A stretch of 64,000 nt of DNA from Neorhizobium populisoli (GTDB taxonomy: Bacteria; Pseudomonadota; Alphaproteobacteria; Rhizobiales; Rhizobiaceae), in NCBI RefSeq assembly GCF_019430945.1, contig NZ_JAHYCB010000002.1, positions 62,001 to 126,000 on the forward strand, written 5' to 3'. Made by a program: the position numbers and the translations under genes. Below are positions 23,680 through 33,102 of this stretch, piece after piece (within the stretch, counting starts at the first letter, position 1; every line of letters begins with the position of its first letter). The notes beneath the pieces are model-generated. The model did not search any database, had not been told where the DNA came from, and worked only from the letters and a program-made list of their open reading frames with translations.

Positions 23680-24963
23680 ATGACGAGTATCTTGACGAAC
23701 ACTGCCGCCATGGCGGCACTGCAGACCCTCCGTTCGATCGACCGCAACATGGAAACCACCCAGGCGCGCGTCTCGTCCGGTATGCGGGTGCAGACCGCCG
23801 CCGACAACGCGGCCTACTGGTCGATCGCCACGACGATGCGTTCTGACAACCATGCGTTGTCGACCATTCAGGATGCTTTGGGTCTCGGCGCCGCGAAAGT
23901 GGACACAGCCTATACCGCGATGGAAAGTGCCATCGACACGGTCATGGAAATCAAATCCAAGATCGTTGCCGCTTATGGCGTCGGCGCCAACCGCGGCAAG
24001 ATCCAGGAAGAAATCACCCAGCTGCAACAGCAGCTGAAAAGCATTTCCGAATCGGCCACCTTCTCCGGCGAAAACTGGCTGCAGGATTACGTCAGCGACG
24101 GCGGCACCAATGCTGCCGAAAAGCCGGTCACCAAACAGGTCGTTGCCTCCTTCACCCGTACGGCTTCCGGTGAAGTCGCAGTCAAGACCGTCGACTATAC
24201 CCTTGATTCTGGTACGGTTCTCTTCGATTTGAGCGGTGGCAACATCGGCATCCTCGACTCCTCGGTCCGGTTCGTTGCCGAGAACGAAACCGCTGTCACC
24301 GTGACGACGAAAACCGGCACGTTGGCGTCCGTGGACAAGAGTTATGCAGCCACCTTCCTGACGGAAAGCCAGCTCGCGGCGCTCGGTACCGATGCGAATG
24401 CCGCCGATGCTCGCATCTATCAGGTTGGCGCCACCAGCTATATGAAGGTCGCCGAGGGCCAGTGGGTGCAGGTAACGACCACCGACCCGAACCTTCCGAC
24501 CGTCACTACTCCGGTGCATCAGCAGGGTGCGACGAAGTACTATTTCGTTGTCACGGCCGGTAACAACCTCGACAACCGAAAGTTGGGGATATCCGTCACC
24601 AATCTCGATATCAACAAACTGGCCGACGTGGCGACGCAGATGAACGGCATGGTCGCCGGCTCGGCGCCGGATAACGAAGCCGTTCTTGATATGATGGAGC
24701 GGTTCCTCGACAAGCAGCTGCAGGGCATGACCAGCGCTGCTTCCAGTCTCGGCTCCATCCAGAAGCGTATCGATCTGCAGGAAAGCTTCGTCGCCTCGCT
24801 GACCGACGTTATCGATAAGGGTGTCGGCCGACTGGTCGATGCGGACATGAATGAAGAATCGACCCGGCTCAAAGCGCTGCAGACCCAGCAACAGCTCGGC
24901 ATCCAGTCGCTTCAGATCGCCAATACCAATGCGGAAAACATTCTGCAGCTCTTCCGGCAGTAA
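23680..24963 (+). CDS. Flagellin (fourth of four, divergent central domain)
   Basis: This 427-residue flagellin starts MTSILTNTAAMAALQTLRSI and ends TNAENILQLFRQ. D0/D1 are conserved, but residues about 145-320 are unrelated in detail to the other three. The VLFDLSGG block is kept, followed by a Thr/Val-rich stretch (ENETAVTVTTKTGTLASVDK). I start at 23680 after a GAGG ribosome site rather than the TTG 18 bases upstream. It has a separate promoter region with different inverted repeats. It may be a minor or late filament subunit; that role is inferred. Confidence 0.94.
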   Translation: MTSILTNTAAMAALQTLRSIDRNMETTQARVSSGMRVQTAADNAAYWSIATTMRSDNHALSTIQDALGLGAAKVDTAYTAMESAIDTVMEIKSKIVAAYGVGANRGKIQEEITQLQQQLKSISESATFSGENWLQDYVSDGGTNAAEKPVTKQVVASFTRTASGEVAVKTVDYTLDSGTVLFDLSGGNIGILDSSVRFVAENETAVTVTTKTGTLASVDKSYAATFLTESQLAALGTDANAADARIYQVGATSYMKVAEGQWVQVTTTDPNLPTVTTPVHQQGATKYYFVVTAGNNLDNRKLGISVTNLDINKLADVATQMNGMVAGSAPDNEAVLDMMERFLDKQLQGMTSAASSLGSIQKRIDLQESFVASLTDVIDKGVGRLVDADMNEESTRLKALQTQQQLGIQSLQIANTNAENILQLFRQ

Positions 24964-25009
24964 GACAAACGGTCAGAAGCACCGCAGCGTTCACCGCTCC
25001 CTATTATTC

Positions 25010-25032
25010 GAAGGCCGCTTGATGCGGCCTTC
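25010..25032 (+). terminator. Terminator of the fourth flagellin
   Basis: GAAGGCCGC (25010-25018) pairs with GCGGCCTTC (25024-25032) around TTGAT. TCGAATTTT follows. Confidence 0.75.
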
Positions 25033-25273
25033 TCGAATTTTCGGAGGAAGGCCCCGAATTTCGGCAACGGGAAGGGGTGCGGCTCGGTATCTTCATCCTC
25101 GCACAAGTTTGACTTTCTACCGTTCCGCCTAGAACCCACGACTACGACGTCATCGTGGGCACAAACGCAACTAATCGGGATGATGCGATGATTGCAGCGG
25201 CGACATATCGCGCTTTCGGCCGGCTCATGAAGAGCCGCGGTCCGAGGGGCCATGCGGGTCGGGGAGTAGCTCC
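25033..25273 (+). promoter_or_regulatory. Intergenic region upstream of the FliH-like/motBC operon
   Basis: No gene is seen. A clean inverted repeat pairs CCCACGA (25135-25141) with TCGTGGG (25153-25159). The region should hold the promoter of the FliH-like, motB, motC, fliK and transglycosylase genes. I cannot assign the promoter itself. Confidence 0.35.
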
Positions 25274-25915
25274 ATGAGTGCTGCCCTTGCGCGTTATCTG
25301 AAGGATTTCAGCGAGCCTGAAACCCTGCCGGTCCCCATGATGGAAGCCACCTTCGGCGGAGGCTTTGACAACGATTTGATCCTTCCGGAAGTTGTGGAAG
25401 ATCCGGTCGACCTCGAGGCTGAACGCAACGATGCCTATTCGAAGGGCTACGTGGCTGCATCCGACGAACTGCAGCAGCGCTTCGACGAAGAGCGTGCAGC
25501 ACTCCTTGCGGCACATGCCGAGGAGATGGCGGCTCTGCGCGAACGTTACGAGACCGACGCAGCAGCCATGATCGCCGCAAAGTTCCAGGAAATTGCCGGC
25601 CATACGGCCCAGGCGATCAGCGATCAGACGGCGCGGATATTGTCTCCGCTGCTTGACGAGGCGCTCGTTGCGAAGGCGGTCTCCGATATGGCGGACATTA
25701 TCCGCAATGCAATGCTGGATGGCGATCTGGGAACGCTTACGGTTCGCGGGCCTATCCATCTGTTCGAAAAACTGAAGACAGCATTGGCTGAACCCACCCT
25801 GGTTTGGCGCCATGTCGAAGCACCCGATCTCGATATCTCGGTGGATATCGGTGAGACCGCGCTCGTCACGCGCATGTCTGCCTGGTCGGCGAGCCTTAAG
25901 AAGGTACTGGCATGA
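25274..25915 (+). CDS. FliH-like export ATPase regulator (candidate)
   Basis: The 213-residue protein has an acidic N terminus and a long Glu/Ala/Arg coiled coil (about 48-105, [20 protein letters not shown]). A C-terminal globular part ends [16 protein letters not shown]. This domain order and length are those of FliH/YscL proteins, which bind FliI and hold it at the export gate. The conserved C-terminal pattern with [20 protein letters not shown] and [13 protein letters not shown] resembles the FliH beta region. FliI is encoded at 724 but no other FliH is seen in the window. The stop overlaps motB by four bases. Assignment rests on architecture, not on a search. Confidence 0.6.
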   Translation: MSAALARYLKDFSEPETLPVPMMEATFGGGFDNDLILPEVVEDPVDLEAERNDAYSKGYVAASDELQQRFDEERAALLAAHAEEMAALRERYETDAAAMIAAKFQEIAGHTAQAISDQTARILSPLLDEALVAKAVSDMADIIRNAMLDGDLGTLTVRGPIHLFEKLKTALAEPTLVWRHVEAPDLDISVDIGETALVTRMSAWSASLKKVLA

Positions 25916-27228
25916 GCGAGGGCGAAAATCATCATCACGGCAAGAACGAAGTCATCATCGTCAAGAAACATGGCGGTGGCCATGACGATGGCGCCCACGG
26001 CGGTGCCTGGAAGATCGCGTTTGCCGACTTCATGACCGCGATGATGGCCTTCTTCCTCGTGATGTGGCTGGTCAACGCCGCCAACGAGGAAACCAAGGCC
26101 TCGATGGCGAGCTATTTCAATCCGATCAAGCTTTCCGATTCCACGCCGGCCGAGAAAGGGCTCGAAAAGCCCGTCGATGCGTCCGAGGGACAGGAAAGCG
26201 GCGAACGTTCACGCGTCAAGGCGGACGGCACCGTTCAGGGTTCTGCGGCCGCGACCGGTGAGGATATGACCTCGACATCCGGTGACGAACCGAATTACTC
26301 CGAGGCGAATTTCTTCGAAAACCCGTATTCCGTTCTGGCAGAGATTGCTCAGGAAGTCGGTCAGCAGGCAAACGTCAGCGCCAAGGGCGAGGGCGGTGCC
26401 AGTGATTCCGGTCCGGCGACCGGTGCCGATGGCGGCGAGGCCTATCGCGACCCATTCGATCCGGATTTCTGGACGAAGCAGATGCAGGTCACCAGCGCAA
26501 ATGGTCCGGAAACTGCCGTCAAGGTTCTGCCGAGCGACGATCCGCTTGCCCAGATGGGCGCGCCGCAATATCGGGCCACGCAGGATCAGGAACATCCGGA
26601 ACAGAACCTGACGCCGCAGCAGCTGGCGCTCGCTGTTCCGACGCCACGTCCGGTGCCTGGCCAGCAGGATAAAACCCAGCAGCAGAATGGCGCTCCGTCA
26701 GACAAGCAGGCCAATCTGAACGGCCAGAAGCCACAGGACGGCGCAAAAGCCGACCAGCAGGAGCAGAAGGCCGCTGATCAACTGAAGCAGGAAATCGAAC
26801 AGCAGATCTCCGGTGTCGCGGGCAAGCTTGCCGAAGGGCTCGTCGTGACGCCTGCCGAAGGCGGGATCCTCGTGTCGATCTCCGATCAGACCAACGACCC
26901 GATGTTCAATGTCGGATCGGCTGTTCCGCGGCGCGAGATGGTTCTTGCCATGGAAAAGATCGGCAAGATCCTGAAAGATCGCAAGGGCAGCGTCGTGCTA
27001 CGCGGACACACCGATGGCCGCCAGTTCAAGGGCACCGAAAACGATAACTGGCGCCTCTCGATGTCGCGTGCTCACAGCGCCTATTATATGCTGGTGCGCG
27101 GCGGGCTCACCGAAGATCGCATCAAGCAGGTCTCGGGTTTTGCCGATAGACGCCTGCAGGTGCCGAACGATCCGCTCGCTGCGGCCAACCGGCGTATCGA
27201 AATCCTGCTCCAGGCGGATGAGGGATAA
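25912..27228 (+). CDS. motB: Flagellar motor stator protein MotB
   Basis: MotB anchors the stator to peptidoglycan and carries the proton-binding Asp. A short basic cytoplasmic tail precedes the single membrane helix [20 protein letters not shown], with Asp39 in the critical position. A very long, low-complexity Gln/Asp/Ala-rich linker (about 60-300) is typical of rhizobial MotB. It contacts MotC in that system. The C-terminal OmpA-like domain includes [12 protein letters not shown] and [18 protein letters not shown]. motA is not in the window and probably lies upstream of flgF. motC follows three bases later. Confidence 0.96.
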   Translation: MSEGENHHHGKNEVIIVKKHGGGHDDGAHGGAWKIAFADFMTAMMAFFLVMWLVNAANEETKASMASYFNPIKLSDSTPAEKGLEKPVDASEGQESGERSRVKADGTVQGSAAATGEDMTSTSGDEPNYSEANFFENPYSVLAEIAQEVGQQANVSAKGEGGASDSGPATGADGGEAYRDPFDPDFWTKQMQVTSANGPETAVKVLPSDDPLAQMGAPQYRATQDQEHPEQNLTPQQLALAVPTPRPVPGQQDKTQQQNGAPSDKQANLNGQKPQDGAKADQQEQKAADQLKQEIEQQISGVAGKLAEGLVVTPAEGGILVSISDQTNDPMFNVGSAVPRREMVLAMEKIGKILKDRKGSVVLRGHTDGRQFKGTENDNWRLSMSRAHSAYYMLVRGGLTEDRIKQVSGFADRRLQVPNDPLAAANRRIEILLQADEG

Positions 27229-27231
27229 GAG

Positions 27232-28512
27232 ATGGCGCTCAAGGGCATCAGACGTCTGCTGCTGGCCGGTCTTGTCGTCGGGGCATCTTCCGCGATTCCG
27301 GCCCTTGCGCAGCAGCAGGATCGCGGCGATCTGGCGCCCTATGCCATGCTTCGTTCGTTGCAGTTCGTCCAGGATTCGGTCGTGCTCGGCGATCATTCGG
27401 CGGCTGAAATGCAGCGCTACATGCTCGCGACGATCGACCAGCGGCTGCGCACCGCCGATCCTTCCATTTTCGAAGACCCCAGAAACGTCGATGCAGCCCT
27501 TGTCTATGCGATGAGCGGCGGCAATCCGGCAACGCTGGAGTTTCTCGCCTCGCGTGACGTCGCCGGCAATTTCGACAACCGCGTCGCCGACGCGCTGAGG
27601 AAATACCTGAGCGGCAAGGGTACGCTCGCAGCCAAGACCATTGCCGACATGGCGGTGGAATATCGTGACGAGAAGATCGGTCCTTATCTGTCGCTCGTCA
27701 GCGGTAACGTCGCCATCACCAAGGATCCCAAAGGTGCGCTCGTCTATTATGACTGGGCGCGTCTGACGGCTCCAGGCACTATTATAGAAGAAGCAGCGCT
27801 TCGCCGCTCCGTGGCGATCACCGTGGAGGCCAACATGGTTCCGCAGGCGCTATCTTATTCCACCAAATATGCCCGTCGGTTTATTCACTCTCCTTACGCC
27901 AGCCAGTTTGCCGATTTCTTCGTCCAACTGACCGTCGCTCATTTCGGTGAGATTACCGAGGACAACATCGACGGCGCGCTCGAATTCATGGATGCCGACA
28001 GGCGTCGCGAGATCTTTCTGCGGATCGCCCGTGCGGCGACGATCGCCGGCAAGAACGAGCTGGCCCGGCTGGCATCCGCGAAAGCCGAAGAATTGAAGGG
28101 AAGCCCCACCCCGGCGGCACTCGCGAAACTCTATGGCGGCATGGCAGATATCCCGACCAAGGACATCAGCACGGCTATGCAGGCCATCTCGAATGTGCCG
28201 GACGAGGCGCTTTCGCCGCGTGACCGCGCTCTGCGTCAGGCCGCAAAAACTATTGCGGACCAAGTCGTTACGCTTCCCACCGCCGAAAGCTTCGCGCAAG
28301 AGAAGCGTTCCAATATGCCAAACACAGTAGACGCGAAACCCAAAGTCGCGTTACCCAGGAATGAGATCGCTGGGTCTGCCCCCGCCGCGGAAGGTCCGCA
28401 GGCTGGCACCGCTGCCAAGTTCGATCCGGCCTTCCAGACATACGTCGATAGCGGTCGTTCGAAATTGAATGCCATCGATGATATGCTGAAGGAGGAGCGC
28501 GCTTCCAAATGA
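27232..28512 (+). CDS. motC: Periplasmic motor protein MotC
   Basis: MotC is a periplasmic protein found in rhizobia that modulates MotB and motor speed. It has a signal peptide (residues 1-24, ending IPALAQQQ). A largely helical repeat-like body follows, with DLAPYAMLRSLQFVQDSVVL, KTIADMAVEYRDEKIGPYLS and YTK-type Sel1/TPR-like helices. The C-terminal tail is rich in Ala/Pro/Lys. Length 426 is normal for MotC. It overlaps fliK by four bases. The chaperone gene motE is at 6392. Confidence 0.92.
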   Translation: MALKGIRRLLLAGLVVGASSAIPALAQQQDRGDLAPYAMLRSLQFVQDSVVLGDHSAAEMQRYMLATIDQRLRTADPSIFEDPRNVDAALVYAMSGGNPATLEFLASRDVAGNFDNRVADALRKYLSGKGTLAAKTIADMAVEYRDEKIGPYLSLVSGNVAITKDPKGALVYYDWARLTAPGTIIEEAALRRSVAITVEANMVPQALSYSTKYARRFIHSPYASQFADFFVQLTVAHFGEITEDNIDGALEFMDADRRREIFLRIARAATIAGKNELARLASAKAEELKGSPTPAALAKLYGGMADIPTKDISTAMQAISNVPDEALSPRDRALRQAAKTIADQVVTLPTAESFAQEKRSNMPNTVDAKPKVALPRNEIAGSAPAAEGPQAGTAAKFDPAFQTYVDSGRSKLNAIDDMLKEERASK

Positions 28513-30002
28513 TTACCGACATTCTGGGTAGTGCCAAAACCGGTGCGGCCGATGCCGCCTCGTCCGCAAAGGCTGTTGCAGGTCGCGACGCCAATTCCAA
28601 GGGCTTCTCCAACGCTCTGTCCGATCTTGATCGTGACGAGCCGCAGCAGGATGCCGATATCGCGGACGATCATCACAAACCCTCGTCCTCGCATGACCAG
28701 CTTGCGAGCAGCGACGACTCTTCGCGCAGGAAGAAGCCGATCGTCGATATTCGGCCGGAATCCCTTCGCCGCGCATCCCTCGAGCAGGAGGCGACCGACG
28801 CGAAGCAGGCCGCAGCCGGTGCGAAGACCAACGAGCCGCATATGACGCTGGCGGAGAAGAAGCTCCGTGAAGCGCTAGCGGCCGCCAAGGCGATTACCCA
28901 GAAAGCCGACGAGCAGACCGGTAACAAGAAGACAGATGAGACGCGCGGGAAAAATGCCGAGCGGATTGCCAAGGAAGATAAGCTGAACGCGCAGCAGGAC
29001 GACGATATCGATCAGTCGATCCTCGCAGCAGACGATGCCAAGATTTCCGACATGCTGTCGATGTTGGGCGGGAGTGCCCAGGCCGAGGTTGGCCAGGGGC
29101 AGGTGCTGACGCACAAGGACGCCCGGTCACAGCAGGTTAAGCACGCCAAGGATGATGAGGATCATTCTCTTCAGAAGGACGGCATTGCCGTCCCGGAAGG
29201 CGGACAGACCAAGCGCCTGCACATTGTCGATCCGCTCGGCCCGGATCCGCTTTCCATGCCATCTGATGCCGAAGTGCCGGGAACGAAGCAGTTTCGCTTC
29301 AGCAATGCGCGTGATGGGCAGAGCATGTCCATGACGGTGGGCGAAGGCCAGGGCGATCGTAACACGGTGGAGTTCAGGCAGGGCGCGAACGGTGCGGCCG
29401 AGAATGTTACGGTTCTTGATTCCCGTCGCTTCCTCGGTCTTGCACCGAATTCCAACAGTTCCAATCTGTCTGCGCTGATGTCCGGCGATTCCGAATGGGC
29501 GGCTGCAATGCATCCGACCTCGGCACTTTCCAATGCGGCGATCCAGAGCAGCACCGGAAACGTCGTGAATACGCTCAAGCTGCAGATGAACCCGCATGAC
29601 CTCGGTTCCGTCATGGCAACGCTGCGTCTGCATGGCGAAGAGCTGAACGTTCACCTAACGGTGGAGACGCGTGCGGCCTATCGTCAGCTCAGCGAAGACA
29701 GTGGTGGCATTCTGGATGCATTGCGCGCCCAGGGTTTCTCTGTCGATCAGGTGACCATCAGCATCGCTCCTACGGCCGACTCTGACACGAACAACAGTCA
29801 GCAGCCCGGTCAGAACAACCAGGCCGGCCAGCAATTCACGGAAGGCGGACGCCAGGGACAGGCTGCAGATCGCGGCCAGCAACAGGCAGGCAATAATCGC
29901 CAGCCGGCGGACGATCGCATGAGGACAACGAATGAAGCAGTACAGGACAATGCGCAGGCTCCGGCTTCTGGCGGCGCTCGCCCTGGTCAGCTTTACCTCT
30001 GA
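28509..30002 (+). CDS. fliK: Flagellar hook-length control protein FliK (formerly MotD)
   Basis: FliK measures hook length and switches export specificity from hook to filament. The 497-residue protein has a long disordered N-terminal part rich in Ala, Asp, Lys and Gln. The C-terminal Flg_hook domain (about 350-420) includes TLKLQMNPHDLGSVMATLRL, LNVHLTVETRAAYRQLSEDS and LDALRAQGFSVDQVTISI. A Gln/Asn/Gly-rich tail follows. In S. meliloti the gene in this place was first called motD. Its last 71 bases overlap the transglycosylase gene in another frame. Confidence 0.92.
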   Translation: MITDILGSAKTGAADAASSAKAVAGRDANSKGFSNALSDLDRDEPQQDADIADDHHKPSSSHDQLASSDDSSRRKKPIVDIRPESLRRASLEQEATDAKQAAAGAKTNEPHMTLAEKKLREALAAAKAITQKADEQTGNKKTDETRGKNAERIAKEDKLNAQQDDDIDQSILAADDAKISDMLSMLGGSAQAEVGQGQVLTHKDARSQQVKHAKDDEDHSLQKDGIAVPEGGQTKRLHIVDPLGPDPLSMPSDAEVPGTKQFRFSNARDGQSMSMTVGEGQGDRNTVEFRQGANGAAENVTVLDSRRFLGLAPNSNSSNLSALMSGDSEWAAAMHPTSALSNAAIQSSTGNVVNTLKLQMNPHDLGSVMATLRLHGEELNVHLTVETRAAYRQLSEDSGGILDALRAQGFSVDQVTISIAPTADSDTNNSQQPGQNNQAGQQFTEGGRQGQAADRGQQQAGNNRQPADDRMRTTNEAVQDNAQAPASGGARPGQLYL

Positions 30003-30681
30003 CGCCTGCGCAGGCTCCCTGTTCAGCCCCGGTGGCTGGGGTAACGGCACTGTCGCCGTCCCGGCCACTCCCCAGGCAGCTGCAAGGCCGCAGGTCAGCC
30101 CGCGAGCGAGCTTGACGACTTCCGGAATGGCTCCGGCAACCCGTCGCACTCCGGTCAGCCTGCCGCAATCGACAGGCGTTCCGGCCAACCCGGGCGCCTG
30201 CGAAAAGGAAATCCAGTCGGCTGCAGCCAAATACGGCATACCGGAAGGTATCCTTTATTCGGTCGGGCTGACGGAGACGGGGCGCAAGGGAAGCCTTAGC
30301 CCCTATGCCATGAATATTGAGGGCAAGGCATATTTTCCGCCCTCACCACAGGCTGGGATGACCGCATTCTATGAGGCAAAACGCCAAGGAGCGAAGCTGA
30401 TAGACATCGGTTGCATGCAGATAAATCACCACTTCCATGGAGAGAATTTCTCCTCTCCGGAAGAGATGTTCGACCCCCGGCGCAACGTGGAATACGCTGC
30501 CAAGTTTCTCCGGGACCTTCACGACAGGCATGACACCTGGACCATGGCGGTAGCAAGATACCATGCGGGGCCAAACAACAATCCGGCTCAGAAGCAGTAT
30601 GTGTGTCGCGTCATCACCAATATGATCGCGACAGGCTACGGACAATGGACGTCGAATGCGTCCAAATTCTGTAACGCGTGA
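29932..30681 (+). CDS. Secreted lytic transglycosylase (SLT family), probable flagellar rod muramidase
   Basis: The gene starts inside the end of fliK, at ATG 29932 preceded by GAGGA at six bases, and overlaps it by 71 bases. A signal peptide covers about residues 7-28 (ends DACAGS). After a Pro/Ala linker comes the SLT domain. It has ESAAAK-like helix IQSAAAKYGIPEGILYSVGL, the catalytic Glu in TETGRKGSLSPYAMN, IGCMQINHHFHGENF, and AVARYHAG. Such enzymes cut peptidoglycan for rod passage. The FlgJ-like protein at 40921 has only a rod-binding domain, so this enzyme probably supplies the missing muramidase activity, as SltF does in Rhodobacter. Confidence 0.9.
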   Translation: MKQYRTMRRLRLLAALALVSFTSDACAGSLFSPGGWGNGTVAVPATPQAAARPQVSPRASLTTSGMAPATRRTPVSLPQSTGVPANPGACEKEIQSAAAKYGIPEGILYSVGLTETGRKGSLSPYAMNIEGKAYFPPSPQAGMTAFYEAKRQGAKLIDIGCMQINHHFHGENFSSPEEMFDPRRNVEYAAKFLRDLHDRHDTWTMAVARYHAGPNNNPAQKQYVCRVITNMIATGYGQWTSNASKFCNA

Positions 30682-30962
30682 AGCAATTACAGGTTGAATT
30701 CGCTCCGATAAGAATCGCAAAATTGCATCCCCACTGCTTTTATGACAAAGTGGCGGTGCAAGCATTCTTTTACAAAGTGTTAATTTGTCCACTGGATTTT
30801 TGTGGCCCATATTGGGTCACCCACTACATCTAGTGCAAATCGCGAGACAGTTCTTAATCAACTATTAATTTGTTTGGTTAATTTCACACAGCTTGTCTCG
30901 GAATCCCTCGATTCGTACCCATACAGCCATCGAAACACCACAACTGATTCGGAGGCGGACGA
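30682..30962 (+). promoter_or_regulatory. AT-rich regulatory region upstream of rem
   Basis: No gene is seen. Two similar direct elements occur: CTTTTATGACAAAGTG (30737-30752) and CTTTTACAAAGTG (30767-30779). T-rich TTAATTTG motifs follow at about 30781 and 30864. CATCGAAAC (30928-30936) also occurs upstream of the second and third flagellins. In S. meliloti rem is switched on by VisNR and repressed by MucR; which sites are used here is unknown. The rem ribosome site is GGAGG (30951-30955). Confidence 0.5.
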
Positions 30963-31634
30963 ATGATCGTAGTGGTTGATGAGCGTGAGCTCGTGAAAGA
31001 CGGATACACATCTCTGTTTGGTCGTGAAGGTATTCCTTCGCAGGGATTTGATCCAAGTGAATTCAGTGAATGGGTAAACACGGCAGCTGACTCGGATATC
31101 GCCGCAGTCGAAGCCTTCCTGATCGGCCAGGGCGAGCGTTCGCTCGAACTGCCGCGGGCCATTCGCGACAGGACCATGGCACCGGTGATCGCAGTCAGCG
31201 ATCAGCCGTCGCTGGAGGCGACCCTTGCCTTCTTCGATTCGGGCGTTGACGACGTTGTTCGCAAGCCCGTTCATCCTCGCGAGATCCTGGCGCGTGCCGC
31301 TGCGATCCGTCGCCGTCTGAAGGCGATTTCCAACTTCACCGACATCGGTCCGATCCGCGTCTTTTCTGACGGCCGCGATCCGGAAATCGAAGGCGACGTC
31401 TTCCCGTTGCCGCGTCGCGAGCGCCGCATTCTGGAATACCTAGTCTCGAATCGCGGTCGCCGCGTTTCCAAGACCCAGATCTTCAATGCCATCTACGGCA
31501 TCTTCGACGAAGAAGTCGAAGAGAACGTCGTCGAAAGCCACATCAGCAAGCTGCGCAAGAAGCTGCGCAAGAAGCTCGGCTTCGATCCGGTCGATTCCAA
31601 GCGTTTCCTTGGCTATTGCATCGACTGGAGCTGA
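30963..31634 (+). CDS. rem: Orphan OmpR-type motility regulator Rem (FtcR homologue)
   Basis: Rem activates class II/III flagellar genes in rhizobia and is called FtcR in Brucella. The 223-residue protein has an N-terminal receiver-like domain (1-120). The strand where the phospho-acceptor Asp should lie reads [15 protein letters not shown], so no clear phosphorylation site exists. The late KP motif ([14 protein letters not shown]) is kept. The C-terminal winged helix has [31 protein letters not shown] and [14 protein letters not shown]. Lack of the Asp and of a neighbouring kinase fits a phosphorylation-independent regulator. Confidence 0.95.
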   Translation: MIVVVDERELVKDGYTSLFGREGIPSQGFDPSEFSEWVNTAADSDIAAVEAFLIGQGERSLELPRAIRDRTMAPVIAVSDQPSLEATLAFFDSGVDDVVRKPVHPREILARAAAIRRRLKAISNFTDIGPIRVFSDGRDPEIEGDVFPLPRRERRILEYLVSNRGRRVSKTQIFNAIYGIFDEEVEENVVESHISKLRKKLRKKLGFDPVDSKRFLGYCIDWS

Positions 31635-31739
31635 TTTTTCAGCGGGGCCTTGCCGCAATTTTCGGCGGGGACGAGAAGCAGACAGCTTCACGCAAGGCCC
31701 ATCCCTTACTCTCTCCATCAGTCAAAAAGGAGATTTCCT

Positions 31740-33056
31740 ATGAGTATTTTCGGCACGATGAAGACGTCGGTCTCGGGCATGAACGCTCAAGCCAACCGTC
31801 TCGGAACTGTCGGCGATAACATCGCCAACTCTTCGACGGTCGGTTACAAGCGCGCCTCCACGGCATTTTCGTCGCTGGTTCTGCCGTCTACCCAGGGTTC
31901 TTATTCCTCGGGTGGTGTTGAGACCAACGTTCGCTATAGCATTGCCGAGCAGGGTGGCATCCAGTACACGACGTCGTCGACCGACCTTGCCATCCAGGGC
32001 GAAGGTTTCTTCATCGTCAGCGACCCGAACGGTTCTCCTTTCCTGACCCGCGCCGGATCCTTCCAGAAGGATCCGAACGGCTTCCTCACAAATACGGCCG
32101 GTTACAAGCTGATGGGTTATCCCTACGGCTCCAACCCGCCGGCGGCCGTCGTCAACGGCTTCAACGGTCTGGAAGAAATCAACATCAACGATTTCGGTCT
32201 GGTGTCGTCGCCGTCCAGCCAGGGTAGCTTCCCGGCCAACCTGGACAAGGAAGCAGATATCGTTCCGGCAGGCACTCGTCCGAGCGACAACGTCGCCGGC
32301 AGCGTCATCGGCAACAAGGCCTCGCTTACCGGTTACGATCACGCTGGTGCCAAGGTCCTTTACGACTTCTACTACACGAAGACCGGCACCAACGAATGGG
32401 AAGTCTCGGTCTACCGTCAGGATCAGTCGACGAACGGCGGCTTCCCCTATACTGCTACGGCGCCCGCAAGCCTTGTTCAGACGAAGGCAGTGCTGCGATT
32501 TGACCCGAACACCAACAAATTGGTGAGCGCTCCTTACGTCGCAGGCCCGCCGTCGACCGGTTCCATGAAGGATCTTACCATCACGGACCCGAACGATGGC
32601 GCGACACCCGCGCAGAAGATCAAAATCGACCTGTCCGAAATGACGCAGTTCGCCAGCGACTTCACACCGGGCAAGGGCATCATCAACGGTAACGCGCCGA
32701 GCCCGATCTCCGACGTCGAAATCGGCGGTGACGGTGTTGTTACGGCGGTTTACCAGGACGGCGGTCGTCGTGCGATCTATCAGGTTGCTCTCGCCACGGT
32801 TCCGGCCATCGACAAGCTCAAGCCGCAGAACGGCAACGTTTATCTGCCGACCAACGACTCGGGCGTCGTCACCATCGGCTTCCCGGAATCGGGCGCATTC
32901 GGCCAGATTTATTCCGGCGCGCTGGAAAGCTCCAACGTCGATATCGCCGGCGAGCTGACCGAAATGATCGAAGCCCAGCGCGTCTACACGGCAAACTCCA
33001 AGGTCTTCCAGACCGGTTCCGACCTGATGGACGTCCTGATTAACTTGAAGAGATAA
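31740..33056 (+). CDS. flgE: Flagellar hook protein FlgE
   Basis: FlgE forms the hook. I start at ATG 31740 (MSIFGTMKTSVSGMNAQANR) behind AAAAAGGAG; upstream open frame is not family sequence. DNIANSSTVGYKRASTAFSS is the rod/hook signature. The central D1/D2 domain is about 300 residues. The C terminus SGALESSNVDIAGELTEMIE is followed by AQRVYTANSKVFQTGSDLMD. At 438 residues it is of normal size. It opens the flgE-flgK-flgL-flaF-flbT-flgD-fliQ run, 105 bases after rem. Confidence 0.97.
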   Translation: MSIFGTMKTSVSGMNAQANRLGTVGDNIANSSTVGYKRASTAFSSLVLPSTQGSYSSGGVETNVRYSIAEQGGIQYTTSSTDLAIQGEGFFIVSDPNGSPFLTRAGSFQKDPNGFLTNTAGYKLMGYPYGSNPPAAVVNGFNGLEEININDFGLVSSPSSQGSFPANLDKEADIVPAGTRPSDNVAGSVIGNKASLTGYDHAGAKVLYDFYYTKTGTNEWEVSVYRQDQSTNGGFPYTATAPASLVQTKAVLRFDPNTNKLVSAPYVAGPPSTGSMKDLTITDPNDGATPAQKIKIDLSEMTQFASDFTPGKGIINGNAPSPISDVEIGGDGVVTAVYQDGGRRAIYQVALATVPAIDKLKPQNGNVYLPTNDSGVVTIGFPESGAFGQIYSGALESSNVDIAGELTEMIEAQRVYTANSKVFQTGSDLMDVLINLKR

Positions 33057-33102
33057 CCGGTAGACTTAATCGAGAGAATAAGTCTCAAGAGGTCAGTAAA
33101 AA

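Noticed and set aside
23350..24891. 513-codon minus-strand frame opposite the fourth flagellin
   Set aside because: Antisense shadow of a flagellin; similar frames occur opposite the other flagellins.
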